Source of the DNA: a candidate division FCPU426 bacterium
Lineage (GTDB): Bacteria > Oederibacteriota > Muellerivitia > Muellerivitales > Muellerivitaceae
NCBI GenBank assembly: GCA_027452205.1
Contig: DAIDGV010000024.1
Location: 636,571-700,570, forward strand
Reading direction: 5' to 3'
Length of the DNA: 64,000 nt
In this document: in pieces, positions 1-8,595 of the stretch
Numbering within the stretch: the stretch's first letter is position 1
How the letters are laid out: each line of letters starts with the position of its first letter
The notes under the pieces: model-generated
What the model was told of the DNA's origin: nothing
The model's database searches: none
The model's input: only the letters and a program-made list of their open reading frames with translations
Made by a program: the position numbers and the translations under genes

Positions 1-52
1 GGCCCGTCTCAAAAAAGTGGATGAAGTAAAAAATGATCCAAGGAAATTTCCC

Positions 53-1177
53 GTGAAAAAATTCATTCTGATATTGCTGGTTTGGGTGAGTGGAACGACT
101 TTTCTTCAGGCGGGAGCGGTCTCTTTAACACCCGCCGAAATCAACCGAATCCAGGCCTTGATCAAAACATCCCCGGGCGCCGCCCAATGGGCCAAATCCC
201 TTGAAAAGTCCGCTGAGGGTAATTTGACCCAAACACCCCATCCCATCGACCGCATCCAGACCGCAGGCCAGCTCAAGGGCAGTGACACCAAAACCCGTAC
301 CGAGGAAGCCTTAAAGGATATTTACCGGTTGAAAACTCTCGAATGGGCTTTCGTGTTTACGGGCAGAGAAAATTTTGAACGAAAGGCGCAAGACTATGTG
401 CTCTCTTGGGCCAAGACCTGTCAGCCGCCTGAAAATCCGATCGATGCTACCAACCTTGAAACGCTCATTGAGACCTATGACCTGATCCGCGCCGATGTGG
501 CCCCGGCGGACCAGGCCCTGGTGGATGGCTGGCTTCGAAAAGTAACGCAAACCTTGATCGCTTCCGATGATCCTCGCAAAAAGACGCACATCAACAATTG
601 GCAGGCCCATCGATTGAAGATCATCGGCATGGCGGCTTTCACCCTGGGCGACCCGGCCCTGGAACAACAGGTCCTTGATTCGTTCAAGACCCTTCTGCAA
701 GCGAACCTGAACGGGGATGGCACGACCTATGATTTTTTAGAAAGGGACGCCCTGCATTATCACATCTATGACCTGGAGCCCATGATCCGGCTGGCGATGG
801 TCTATCAAAGGGCCCAGAACCTGGACCTCTATCATTGGAAGACGGATAACGGCGCTTCGATGGCCCAATGCGTGGCTTTCCTGCTGCCCTATGCCAAGGG
901 TGAGAAGACCCACGCTGAGTATGTCCATACCCAAGTGAAATTTGACATCCAAAGGGCCCAGAACCACGAGAAGGGGCATGGCATCGGCGAGCCTTTCGAC
1001 CCCAAGGCGGCGCAAAAATGTTTGGAGCTGGCCCAATATTACCAACCGGAATTGAAAAGCTTGGTGGGTCAGTTGACAGGAAAACCGGACAGCGTTTATC
1101 CGTCCCTTCAGGTCCTTTTAAATGAAATGATACGGCCTGTAACGCCTACCACTCCGACCACACCAACCTCGAAATGA
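53..1177 (+). CDS. Secreted alginate lyase-family protein
   Basis: Probably a periplasmic or secreted polysaccharide lyase, or a protein with that fold. The N-terminus (from KKFILILL) is a signal peptide. The GTG at 53 is preferred because AAGGAA lies about 8 bases upstream and the signal peptide then begins directly; the same frame is open back to the window edge. Two family-like motifs are visible: NNWQAHR (about residues 181-187) and RDALHYHIYDLEP (about 231-243), which match the conserved Asn and the Arg/His/Tyr segment of alginate lyases (Pfam Alginate_lyase type, PL5-like). The tail is Thr/Pro-rich. No other alginate-degradation genes are nearby, so the substrate is unknown. Confidence 0.72.
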   Translation: MKKFILILLVWVSGTTFLQAGAVSLTPAEINRIQALIKTSPGAAQWAKSLEKSAEGNLTQTPHPIDRIQTAGQLKGSDTKTRTEEALKDIYRLKTLEWAFVFTGRENFERKAQDYVLSWAKTCQPPENPIDATNLETLIETYDLIRADVAPADQALVDGWLRKVTQTLIASDDPRKKTHINNWQAHRLKIIGMAAFTLGDPALEQQVLDSFKTLLQANLNGDGTTYDFLERDALHYHIYDLEPMIRLAMVYQRAQNLDLYHWKTDNGASMAQCVAFLLPYAKGEKTHAEYVHTQVKFDIQRAQNHEKGHGIGEPFDPKAAQKCLELAQYYQPELKSLVGQLTGKPDSVYPSLQVLLNEMIRPVTPTTPTTPTSK

Positions 1178-1229
1178 CCCGGAAAGGTCGTTAGAATAGC
1201 CAGGTTTTTACCCTTATTCGAGGCGGCCC

Positions 1230-2309
1230 ATGAACAACCATCTTTTTCACCATGATCTAGCGCCGGTGGGTGATTGGACCTTAGCGGGGCTCATCCTCGT
1301 CATTTGGATCCTGCTGGGCTGGCTCATCGCTCGATTGGCTTTTTTGGTGCTCAAACAATGGGCGGCCAAGACCCATTTCCAATTCAGCAACATGTTCGTT
1401 CGGGCCCTGCCGGTGCCCATCTATGTGCTGGTCATCATCACGGGTTTCATGGTGTCGGTGAAGAACGCGCCCTTCCTCGACGCTGATGTGGCTGTCATTT
1501 CCCACTGGCTGAATGTGGCTATGTTCGTGGCCTTGATCTACCTGGCCGACAATGTCCTGCAAGGTTTGATCCGGGATCTGGAGAAAAAGCACCAAGGCAT
1601 TCGCGAGGCGCACTTTCTTTTCTCGGCCTCCATCCATATCGGTGTCTGGGCGCTGGGGACCATGTTCGTGTTGGACAGCCTGGGGATCTCCATTACGCCC
1701 ATCCTGGCTTCCTTGGGGGTCGGCAGTTTGGCGGTGGCCCTGGGTTTCCAAAGCACCTTTACGAACCTTTTTTCGGGCATTTATCTTTTGATGGATAAGC
1801 CGGTGCATCTGGGAGATTACATCAAGCTGTCCACCGGGGAAGAGGGCAATGTGGAAAAGATCGGCTGGCGCACGACCCAGATCCGCACTCCGGCCAACCA
1901 CATGGTCATCCTGCCCAATTCCAAATTGGCGGAGAACCTTATCCAGAATTTCACCCTGCCGACGCCGGTCTGCGCTTTCAGCGTGGAAGCGGGTGTGGAT
2001 TATGCCAGCGACCTGAAAAAGGTCGAAGCGGTCACGGTGGAGGTGGCTAGCGCTATCCAACAGCGGGTGCCGGGCGCGGACAAGAACTACCAGCCCAGCG
2101 TTTCTTTCCACGGTTTTGGGATTTATTCCATCAACTTCTCGGTGAACCTCCAGGCGCAATTTTATGGGGCGACCTTTACCATGAAGCATGAGTTCATCAA
2201 GGCCTTGCATGAACGGTATCGCCAAGAAAAGATCACCATGCCTTTCCCGGTCCAATCAGTGGAATTGCGTAATGCTCCGCCGGACTGGGGCGCCAAGCGT
2301 CCATCTTGA
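1230..2309 (+). CDS. mscS: MscS-family mechanosensitive channel
   Basis: Small-conductance mechanosensitive channel that would release solutes across the inner membrane on hypo-osmotic shock. Hydrophobic segments lie at about residues 17-40, 60-80 and 92-110. The pore helix TM3 and following hallmark are at about 155-200: GVGSLAVALGFQST, then NLFSGIYLLMDKPVHLGDYI. The soluble beta domain (EEGNVEKIGWRTTQIRT) follows. The length (359 residues) suits a short MscS/YbdG-like member. GAGGCGG upstream of ATG 1230 serves as ribosome-binding site. The stop overlaps the TTG start of the next gene by four bases, which suggests translational coupling. Confidence 0.93.
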   Translation: MNNHLFHHDLAPVGDWTLAGLILVIWILLGWLIARLAFLVLKQWAAKTHFQFSNMFVRALPVPIYVLVIITGFMVSVKNAPFLDADVAVISHWLNVAMFVALIYLADNVLQGLIRDLEKKHQGIREAHFLFSASIHIGVWALGTMFVLDSLGISITPILASLGVGSLAVALGFQSTFTNLFSGIYLLMDKPVHLGDYIKLSTGEEGNVEKIGWRTTQIRTPANHMVILPNSKLAENLIQNFTLPTPVCAFSVEAGVDYASDLKKVEAVTVEVASAIQQRVPGADKNYQPSVSFHGFGIYSINFSVNLQAQFYGATFTMKHEFIKALHERYRQEKITMPFPVQSVELRNAPPDWGAKRPS

Positions 2310-3394
2310 AATCGAACCTGAAACCCATTTTTTTCCTGTTCCTGTTCGCGGGGCTGCCCGCCGCTATTCAAGCCCAAGAGAATGTCCTTTTTTCCGGTCA
2401 GCTTTCCACCGAGGCGGGGATCATCCACCCGGCGGATAGCGCGGCCAATAGTTATCAATCCAGCCGCGCCTTGCTCAAGGCGCATGAGGAATTCGAGAAC
2501 GGCCTTTCCTGGGCCCTGGAAGGACAAGCGGATCAGCAAACCGCTTCTAATGCCTTGCCGGCTAATTGGCTGCTTTATCCCGCCAACAACCGGTTCCAAC
2601 TGGAAGCGGACGATACTACCGCTTCCTTCAGCGGTTCCTTCAATATGGCGAGGTTGGACCGGGCTTATCTTAAATGGGTCTCGGGGCCGCTCGAACTGAC
2701 CGCCGGGCTTCAATCCTTCGACAATGGATCGAGTAACTTTTACAGCCCGACCCATTATTTTAATCCGGTGCCGGTGCTGGCCTGGGAGCCGGATATTCCC
2801 TTGGGTTCTGAAGGGGTGAATGCCAACTGTTTCTTGTTCGACGACCTTTCCTTGGAAGGGTCGGTGCGGTGGCTGGCGGATGGAAATTCCGAGGAAGTGT
2901 TCCGCCTGATCGACCGGGGGATCGGCATTACCCTGACGCCCAGTTTCGCTCTTTTGGAGGGCCGGGATGGGATAGGACTGGAATTATCCGGCACCTTCCC
3001 GGACTTTCAGGTGCGATTCGAGGGCGTGAACTGGATCTATGCCAATAATACGGACCTCTTCGAGTGGGTGGGCGCGGTCTCGACCCTGATCGACAAGACC
3101 AAGGTCAGCCTGCAATGCCTGCAGGATGCCACGGGCGGCGCGTTGGGACCCTGGCAAGGAAGCCTGCCCGGGATCTTTTACCTTTTCGCTTCGGCCCAGC
3201 GGGATCTTACGGCACAATGGCGGCTTGAGGCGACGGGGGTGCAACCCCTCAACGGCGGACCTTTCCTGTTCTGGCCCCAGGTCTCCTGGGCCTTTGAACC
3301 TGAATGGAAATTGCGCTTCCAAGCCCAATGGCGATCGAGCAACGTGATCTACGCCCAGGACCAAGCGGGCCTGTCGGTCGATTATTCGTTCTAA
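2306..3394 (+). CDS. Putative outer-membrane beta-barrel protein
   Basis: I do not recognise a named family. The protein starts with a signal peptide (FFLFLFAGLPAAIQAQ) and then consists of alternating hydrophobic/polar segments rich in aromatic residues, ending in a short strand with terminal Phe (LSVDYSF), the usual C-terminal signature of barrel proteins inserted by BAM. The TTG start at 2306 lies inside the stop of the MscS gene (TTGA overlap), so the two are probably translated together. A role as porin or envelope partner of the channel is only an inference from that coupling. Confidence 0.65.
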   Translation: MKSNLKPIFFLFLFAGLPAAIQAQENVLFSGQLSTEAGIIHPADSAANSYQSSRALLKAHEEFENGLSWALEGQADQQTASNALPANWLLYPANNRFQLEADDTTASFSGSFNMARLDRAYLKWVSGPLELTAGLQSFDNGSSNFYSPTHYFNPVPVLAWEPDIPLGSEGVNANCFLFDDLSLEGSVRWLADGNSEEVFRLIDRGIGITLTPSFALLEGRDGIGLELSGTFPDFQVRFEGVNWIYANNTDLFEWVGAVSTLIDKTKVSLQCLQDATGGALGPWQGSLPGIFYLFASAQRDLTAQWRLEATGVQPLNGGPFLFWPQVSWAFEPEWKLRFQAQWRSSNVIYAQDQAGLSVDYSF

Positions 3395-3409
3395 ATAAGG
3401 ATCTTGAAA

Positions 3410-3991
3410 ATGAAGAAGCTGAACAAAGTGAAGATGAAACCGAAGCCCAAAGCCGCCCCAGCACAGACTTTCCGGCCGAAAAATTTTCCCGAGAACTTGG
3501 TCTTGATCGGCATGTTCGGCAGCGGCAAGAGCACGATCGGGCGCATCCTGGCCCAAAAATTACGGTATCACTTCGTGGACGTGGACCAACTGATCGAGCG
3601 CCGGTACCAAAAACCCCTCCAACGGGTGCTGGACGACCTGGGGACGAAGGGTTTCATGAAGATGGAGGACGACGTCCTGCAAAAACTGAGGCAGTGGCAC
3701 GCGGTCATCTCGCCGGGCGGCAGCGCGGTTTACTACCCCAAGGGCATGGCCCAGCTGAAAAAACTGGGTCCCCGCATCTATTTAAAGGTTTCCCTTCCGA
3801 CCCTTCAAAAGCGCCTGCCCGATTGGTCCCAACGGGGCGTGGTTTGCCGGGGTGGCAGCACCTTACCGGCGCTTTACCGTGAAAGAACCCCTCTTTTCAA
3901 AAAATACGCCGATTACACGATCGATACCGAAAAGAAATCCGCTGAAAAGATAGCCGCCGAGATCCTGAGGATTCTTTTAGCCGCTTTTTAA
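3410..3991 (+). CDS. aroK: Shikimate kinase-like protein
   Basis: P-loop kinase of the shikimate kinase family (shikimate to shikimate 3-phosphate, aromatic amino-acid pathway). Walker A is GMFGSGKST (residues 34-42), followed by FVDVDQLIE (55-63), SPGGSAVYY and the lid-type segment RERTPLF. Two features are atypical: the FRxxE motif that carries a shikimate-contacting Arg in AroK reads FMKMED here, and a Lys/Pro-rich extension of about 27 residues precedes the core. ATG 3410 is favoured over the in-frame TTG at 3404 because of spacing from AAGG. The kinase fold is secure; the exact substrate is less so. Confidence 0.75.
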   Translation: MKKLNKVKMKPKPKAAPAQTFRPKNFPENLVLIGMFGSGKSTIGRILAQKLRYHFVDVDQLIERRYQKPLQRVLDDLGTKGFMKMEDDVLQKLRQWHAVISPGGSAVYYPKGMAQLKKLGPRIYLKVSLPTLQKRLPDWSQRGVVCRGGSTLPALYRERTPLFKKYADYTIDTEKKSAEKIAAEILRILLAAF

Positions 3992-4108
3992 AAGGTCTTT
4001 GCCCTCCGTAACAAGGAAAAACAAACCCGGTTTCCTGGGGTTGGGTGGTTGATTTTGTCGGCTGGGCCGTGGAAGGATGAAATATCTTTTGTCCCTGAGG
4101 AGGGAATC

Positions 4109-4588
4109 ATGATCAAGCAAGCGTTGAAGCTGATGGTGCTGGCAGTCTTGGTAGCGGGACCCGCGATGGTTTTGGCGGGCACCTCAAAATTGACGGCGGT
4201 GGCCGAAATGAACCCTACGGCCGGCAACAAAGTCCAGGGCGAGATCAAGTTCATCCAAGAAAAAGGCTATGTGTTGGTGGAGGCTTACCTGGAAAACCTG
4301 ACCCCGGGCGCGCACCCTTTCCATGTCCATGAGAAGGGCGATTGTTCCGCCGCGGACGCCAGCTCGGCGGGCGGTCATTTCAATCCGCAAAAAGGGAAGG
4401 TCGACACCGCGGACCTGGGCAAATTGACACCCGATAACAAAGGCACCGTTCACTATAAGTACAAAGATAAGTTGATCCACCTGACGGGTGCGAACAGCAT
4501 TGTTGGCCACTCGGTCGTGATCCACGCCAGCGGCTCGCCGGCCCGGATCGCCTGCGGGGTCATTCAAATATTGCAAGATAACAAGTAA
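4109..4588 (+). CDS. sodC: Cu/Zn superoxide dismutase-fold protein lacking two zinc histidines
   Basis: Periplasmic superoxide dismutase family member of 159 residues with a signal peptide (residues 1-23). Copper-site histidines are present: H72-V-H74, GGH90FNP and VVIH139A. The active-site Arg (R146) and the disulfide cysteines (C79, C149) are also there. Between H90 and the DLG aspartate (D102), where classical enzymes have two further zinc histidines, there is no His. The site therefore resembles copper-only SODs such as fungal SOD5 or mycobacterial SodC. Start ATG 4109 has a strong GAGGAGGGAA site, and a strong terminator follows the stop. Activity is an inference. Confidence 0.85.
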   Translation: MIKQALKLMVLAVLVAGPAMVLAGTSKLTAVAEMNPTAGNKVQGEIKFIQEKGYVLVEAYLENLTPGAHPFHVHEKGDCSAADASSAGGHFNPQKGKVDTADLGKLTPDNKGTVHYKYKDKLIHLTGANSIVGHSVVIHASGSPARIACGVIQILQDNK

Positions 4589-4606
4589 GCCCTCGAAGTC
4601 GCGTCC

Positions 4607-4636
4607 AAGCCCCCGGGAATCCCGGGGGCTTTTTTT
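4607..4636 (+). terminator. Rho-independent terminator after sodC
   Basis: Perfect 11-bp stem (AAGCCCCCGGG / CCCGGGGGCTT) with a 3-base loop AAT, followed by seven T. Confidence 0.96.
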
Positions 4637-4674
4637 ATGCCTGAGTCAGTCAACCCCGGCATGGCGGATTATGT

Positions 4675-4680
4675 TAAACT
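4675..4680 (+). promoter_or_regulatory. Candidate -10 element (TAAACT)
   Basis: The TTAAACT box sits 33 bases before the TTG start at 4714, right after the sodC terminator. It leaves room for a leader containing the AAGGAGAG ribosome-binding site. No clear TTGACA-type -35 is visible. The same box recurs upstream of other genes here. Confidence 0.4.
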
Positions 4681-4713
4681 GACCCCATCGTTGGTGACCT
4701 GAAGGAGAGTTTT

Positions 4714-6282
4714 TTGTCCTACTTCACGCCGCACTTCCGCAAGAACTTTTGGGTTTTTTCCCCCTCGGAACTTTTGACCTCCCTGCTGATCCTCATCTTT
4801 TATTTCCTCTCCATGGGCGCTTTTTTCGCCGAAGCGCCGGGCGCTTCCGCGGCGCTCCTTCAAAGTTCCTTCAACACCCTGCTCTGGCTGGTCTGGATGT
4901 ATTTCGTCTCGGTCCGCCGTCCGCCGCCCTTTGGCACCTGGGGTTTGGTACGGGGACTGGCGCCTTATTTGGGACTGGCCCTTTGCTATAGCCTGATGAA
5001 ACCGCTGGTGCCGGTGCTGCACCCGCAGCTTTATGACAAGGACCTGCACCGGCTCAACACCCAACTGATGGGGAAGGGAACCTCCTTTTGGCAGAACGGC
5101 CTGGTGGGACACCCCCAATGGACGGACTTCTTTTGCTTCTGCTATTTAGGGCTTTTCGTGTGGCTCTTCGGCCTCTTGATCTATCACAGCTGGCTGCGAC
5201 GGGCCTTGTACCAGCGCTTCATGCTGGGGTTGAGCCTGGTCTATACGGGCGGGTTCATCGGTTATGTGCTATTTCCGGCCATCGGTCCCCGGTTCGCCTA
5301 TCCGTCGGAATGGACCTGGCTGCAGGGAGGGGCGATCTTCCATTTTACCCAGGACGTGGTGATGAACATGGGCGCGCGGTTCGACGTGTTTCCCAGCTTA
5401 CACGGGGCCATCTCGACCTATCTTCTTCTTTGGCAAGTGCGACATGACCGGCAATCCCTGCTTTGGGGCCTGCCTCTGGCCATCGGCATCTGGTGTTCCA
5501 CTTTGCTCTTGGGGTTCCATTATTTGCCGGACCTGATCAGCGGGTGGGTGTTGGCCTTGGTCAGCGCGTTTTTGGGGCCCCAACTGGAGATCGCCGCGGG
5601 GGCTTTCCGCCGGTCGCTGCACCCGCCCCGGATCTGGCTTTTGAACCTGACCGAGGGTTATGAAGAGGTCCATGGTAAATTGGCCAGCCGCTTCAGCGTA
5701 TTGCTGCCCCTAGGCGCGGAGACCTCGCCGGGTCTCGTTTGTGGCGGGGTGCCCCGCAACCGGGGGGAAGAGGCGCTGCGACAGGCTTTGAGGGATATCG
5801 GTAACGGGCCTTTCTGGCTTCGCCCTTCGGACGCACCCGGATCGTACAGTGGTCTGATGGCCCTGAAGCCCCTTTCCCTGGAACAAGTGGTCCGTATGGT
5901 CTTTACCGCGGTCAGTCCCAAGAAGTTCTTTATCGTCCAAAAGGCTTTGAAGGTCACGGCTTTGGGCATTTGCCGGGCCTATCCCCAAAAAGGTTTTTAT
6001 CTGTCGGACGTGGATATCCGAATGACCTCGGTGGCCACGGGCGGCGAGATGTACCTAAAGATATCCCCGGAAAAAGGCCTGCTGAACGGGCTTTTGGACG
6101 CGCCTTGGAAATATTTCCCGAAGGAATTTCCCTTGAGGGGTTTTGAGCTTTTTGAAACGGTGCAATTGACCCGCCGTTTGGCCACCCAACTAGGCCAATA
6201 TGCCGAGGTGGAGTGGATACTTTCGGAAGGTAAAGTCTATGTGCTGGATGGCCGGCCTGTTCGAGACAAGGAAGTTAAATGA
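4714..6282 (+). CDS. PAP2-family membrane phosphatase/transferase fused to a PEP-synthase-like ATP-binding domain
   Basis: The N-terminal half has several membrane helices and the acid phosphatase/IPC-synthase-type motifs FPSLH230 and GFH269YLPD, so it is a PAP2 lipid phosphatase or head-group transferase. From about residue 300 to 522 the protein is soluble and resembles the N-terminal ATP-grasp-like domain of PEP synthase/pyruvate phosphate dikinase: WLRPSDAPGSYSG, then FIVQKAL (about 408-414), and near the end EWILSEGKVYVLDGRPV, matching the family EW..dGklyiLQaRP motif. TTG 4714 is chosen because AAGGAGAG lies upstream. The stop overlaps the next start (ATGA). The reaction of the fusion is unknown to me. 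Confidence 0.75.
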   Translation: MSYFTPHFRKNFWVFSPSELLTSLLILIFYFLSMGAFFAEAPGASAALLQSSFNTLLWLVWMYFVSVRRPPPFGTWGLVRGLAPYLGLALCYSLMKPLVPVLHPQLYDKDLHRLNTQLMGKGTSFWQNGLVGHPQWTDFFCFCYLGLFVWLFGLLIYHSWLRRALYQRFMLGLSLVYTGGFIGYVLFPAIGPRFAYPSEWTWLQGGAIFHFTQDVVMNMGARFDVFPSLHGAISTYLLLWQVRHDRQSLLWGLPLAIGIWCSTLLLGFHYLPDLISGWVLALVSAFLGPQLEIAAGAFRRSLHPPRIWLLNLTEGYEEVHGKLASRFSVLLPLGAETSPGLVCGGVPRNRGEEALRQALRDIGNGPFWLRPSDAPGSYSGLMALKPLSLEQVVRMVFTAVSPKKFFIVQKALKVTALGICRAYPQKGFYLSDVDIRMTSVATGGEMYLKISPEKGLLNGLLDAPWKYFPKEFPLRGFELFETVQLTRRLATQLGQYAEVEWILSEGKVYVLDGRPVRDKEVK

Positions 6283-6746
6283 ACTCTTCCCGTTTTCGGG
6301 CGATCCTGGGTTCGGGCCTATTGGTCTTTTTTCTTTTTTCGATCCCGCCTCAAGCCAAAGCCGCTAATGAGTTGATCACGATACCGGTAGTGGTGGCCGA
6401 TTATTACGGTTGGGCCTACACCGAAGCCTTCATGGACAAGGCCACCGTTTATGGCTTCACTACCGCCGGGGTGGATGCCCTGGGTTGGGGGCTTTTGGTG
6501 ACAACGGGGGATTACGATGCGGGACTGAAATTCGTGAACCTAGCGGGAATGGCCAAAACGATCTATCCGGTGGTCACCCTTCTAGCCGCCAGTGACCAGG
6601 GCACCCGGGAAAGGGCCTGGATCGCCTTGGGCACCCACACCGCGACGCTCTTGACGCTGCAGGTCTTGGGGCAACCCGCTTTGATCGTGCAGGCCTTGGG
6701 TCCCCGGCATGACGCCTATGGGGCCGCCCTCGCTTTCAAGTTCTGA
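6279..6746 (+). CDS. Small secreted or membrane protein of unknown function
   Basis: I do not recognise this 155-residue protein. It begins with a hydrophobic signal segment (GLLVFFLFSIPPQAKA) and then has moderately hydrophobic stretches around residues 60-80 and 105-140. ATG 6279 overlaps the stop of the PAP2 fusion gene (ATGA), so the two are almost certainly co-translated and may act on the same membrane process. It is convergent with the gene at 6766. Confidence 0.6.
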   Translation: MNSSRFRAILGSGLLVFFLFSIPPQAKAANELITIPVVVADYYGWAYTEAFMDKATVYGFTTAGVDALGWGLLVTTGDYDAGLKFVNLAGMAKTIYPVVTLLAASDQGTRERAWIALGTHTATLLTLQVLGQPALIVQALGPRHDAYGAALAFKF

Positions 6747-6765
6747 TCAAGAAGAAAGAACCGAG

Positions 6766-7689
6766 CTAATCCAAGTTATAGGTCAGGCTGGCGGTATAGC
6801 CGGTGAAGGCCGAGGTGGTCGGCTGGGAAAAGGTGACCGTACTGCCGGTGATGGGACTATAGACCGTGCCCGCCGGGTAATACTCCAAACCCTTTTGATA
6901 GCTCAACCCGAAAACGAAATCCTTCAAGAAAGTGATGTCCGCGCCCAAGGTGGTGGAAAGGATCGTGTCCCTTTGGTTGACGGGAATTGATTTTCCGCTA
7001 TCGATCAGTTGGGCCCGGTAAGTGTCCGAGTACTCGTTCTGTCCGTTCCAGGTGAGGGTCAGGAAATCCCAAGGCACAAAGGCCATGGCGATGCCCTGGG
7101 TCCAGCTCCCGGTGTCGATCTCGACGGTCCGGTCCGACTTGGTCACGAATTCCGAGACCGGACCTTGGTGGCCCGAAAGACCCACGGCCTCGGTCAGGCC
7201 GATGGTGAAGGGATCCCAAAGCTGAAAATTGAGGGTGAGGGTCGAATCCTTGGAATCAAGGCCGGATTCGCCGGCTTGCCATTGAAGTTCCAACGAAGGC
7301 TGGAAGAAGCCGAACCCCAAACCGCCACCGGCAATGAATTGCCCGTAGTTGGTATCGGTTCCCTCGACGATCTGACGGCCCGCCACCACCCCTAAGCTGA
7401 GATAGGTCGTGCCCTCTTCGGTGAAGAGGTCCGTGCCGGTGAAACCCAATTGCCGTTGGATCTGACCGCCCCCCTGGGTGCTGGGTTGATTGGAATAGGA
7501 AATATCGATGGCCCCGGTCCAATGGGCTTTAAAAGGTTTCTCGGGCTCATTGGCCCCGCCGTTGTTGTCGTCATCGGCGGCGGGAGTGGAACTAACTGTG
7601 GGTGAGGGAGTAAGGGTAACAGCTTGTGCGCGAGTCCTTGAAGGATAAAGGAACAAAAGAAGGATTAAGGACAGGGTCCAATAACGCAT
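6766..7689 (-). CDS. Putative outer-membrane beta-barrel protein
   Basis: Unrecognised 307-residue protein with a signal peptide (LSLILLLFLYPSRTRAQA), a low-complexity Thr/Pro/Asp/Asn spacer at about residues 25-50, then alternating strands rich in Gly, Thr and aromatic residues (for example LGLGFGF-type and YSDTYRAQ segments), ending SLTYNLD. This layout fits a surface barrel of 12 or more strands. It faces the gene at 6279 with a 19-base gap. Function is unknown; porin or assembly barrel are both possible. Confidence 0.6.
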   Translation of the reverse strand: MRYWTLSLILLLFLYPSRTRAQAVTLTPSPTVSSTPAADDDNNGGANEPEKPFKAHWTGAIDISYSNQPSTQGGGQIQRQLGFTGTDLFTEEGTTYLSLGVVAGRQIVEGTDTNYGQFIAGGGLGFGFFQPSLELQWQAGESGLDSKDSTLTLNFQLWDPFTIGLTEAVGLSGHQGPVSEFVTKSDRTVEIDTGSWTQGIAMAFVPWDFLTLTWNGQNEYSDTYRAQLIDSGKSIPVNQRDTILSTTLGADITFLKDFVFGLSYQKGLEYYPAGTVYSPITGSTVTFSQPTTSAFTGYTASLTYNLD

Positions 7690-7760
7690 AGGGATATCCC
7701 GGGTTTTATTGAACGACAGTCATTGGACGGTCCGGCCCGGCAAAAAGTTCGGCTTGGGTC

Positions 7761-8462
7761 TTATTTGTTGTTTTCCGAGGGAACGTGGATTCCGCATTCG
7801 ATCTTGTTCTTGCCAGCCCAACGGCCCGCCCGGGGGTCCTCGCCCAATTGAACGGGACGGGTGCAGCATTCGGGGGAGCAGCCGATGGAAAGATAGCCCT
7901 TTTCCCAAAGGGGATGGTAAGGCAGGTCGTGTTTTTTGGCGTAATCCCAGAACATCTTATTGGTCCAATTGAGCAGGGGGCTAACCTTGACCATCGTGTC
8001 GCGGTCCGGGGTCACAAAGGGCCGGTCCTTGCGGGTGTCGGCCTGGTTGCGGCGGATGCCGGTGATCCAGGCTTGGTAATCCTTGAGGGCCTTTTCAAAG
8101 GGAGCGATCTTGTTCACGGCGCAGCAAGCGTCGGGGTGGGTCTCATAAAGTTTCCCGTTCTTGGCCAGGAATTCCTCGGTGGGGATCTCGGGTTTCAATT
8201 CCCGAAGGTTCAATTTGAGCCGGGCCACCAGTTTGTCGCGGTGTTCCAGGGTCTCTTTAAAATGAAAACCCGTGTTGGTAAAAAGGACCGGGATGTTCGG
8301 GTCGATCTGGGTAACCATGTGCAAAAGCACGGCGCTTTCGGCCCCAAAAGAGGTGGCTAAGGCGATGTTCGGCGAGAATTCTTTTACCGCCCAGCGGATG
8401 ACATCCTCGGGAGTTTGGGATTCAAAGGACTGATTGAGTTGGTCAAAATCGTAAGTTTTCAT
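7761..8462 (-). CDS. cysH: Adenylyl-sulfate (APS) reductase, iron-sulfur type
   Basis: Thioredoxin-dependent reduction of adenylyl sulfate to sulfite in assimilatory sulfate reduction. Motifs: SFGAES (38-43, PP-loop), NTGFHFKETLEHRD (63-76), Cys113-Cys114, WITGIRRNQADTR, then Cys195/Cys199/Cys200 and the catalytic KIEC223GIH tail. The Cys pairs mark the [4Fe-4S] APS-reductase branch rather than PAPS reductase. The second cluster motif reads GCSPECCT, one residue longer than the usual CxxC. Start at 8462 gives a normal 233-residue length; the frame extends upstream without conserved sequence. It is divergent from the binding-protein gene at 8596. Confidence 0.9.
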   Translation of the reverse strand: MKTYDFDQLNQSFESQTPEDVIRWAVKEFSPNIALATSFGAESAVLLHMVTQIDPNIPVLFTNTGFHFKETLEHRDKLVARLKLNLRELKPEIPTEEFLAKNGKLYETHPDACCAVNKIAPFEKALKDYQAWITGIRRNQADTRKDRPFVTPDRDTMVKVSPLLNWTNKMFWDYAKKHDLPYHPLWEKGYLSIGCSPECCTRPVQLGEDPRAGRWAGKNKIECGIHVPSENNK

Positions 8463-8595
8463 GACCTGCTCATGATAGGGCGGGGGTTGCCCAAAAACAA
8501 GAAAGGGCACTGGAAGCCCCGGGAAAAGGCGCTTTGACGTTGACCTGGAAAGGGTCCCGTGGCAATCTTGCCGCATTCCAGATCAAAGGGGTCCT

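Noticed and set aside
1281..2255. 324-codon open frame antisense to mscS
   Set aside because: mscS is certain from its motifs; the antisense frame is rich in Arg, Gln and His, typical of a shadow.
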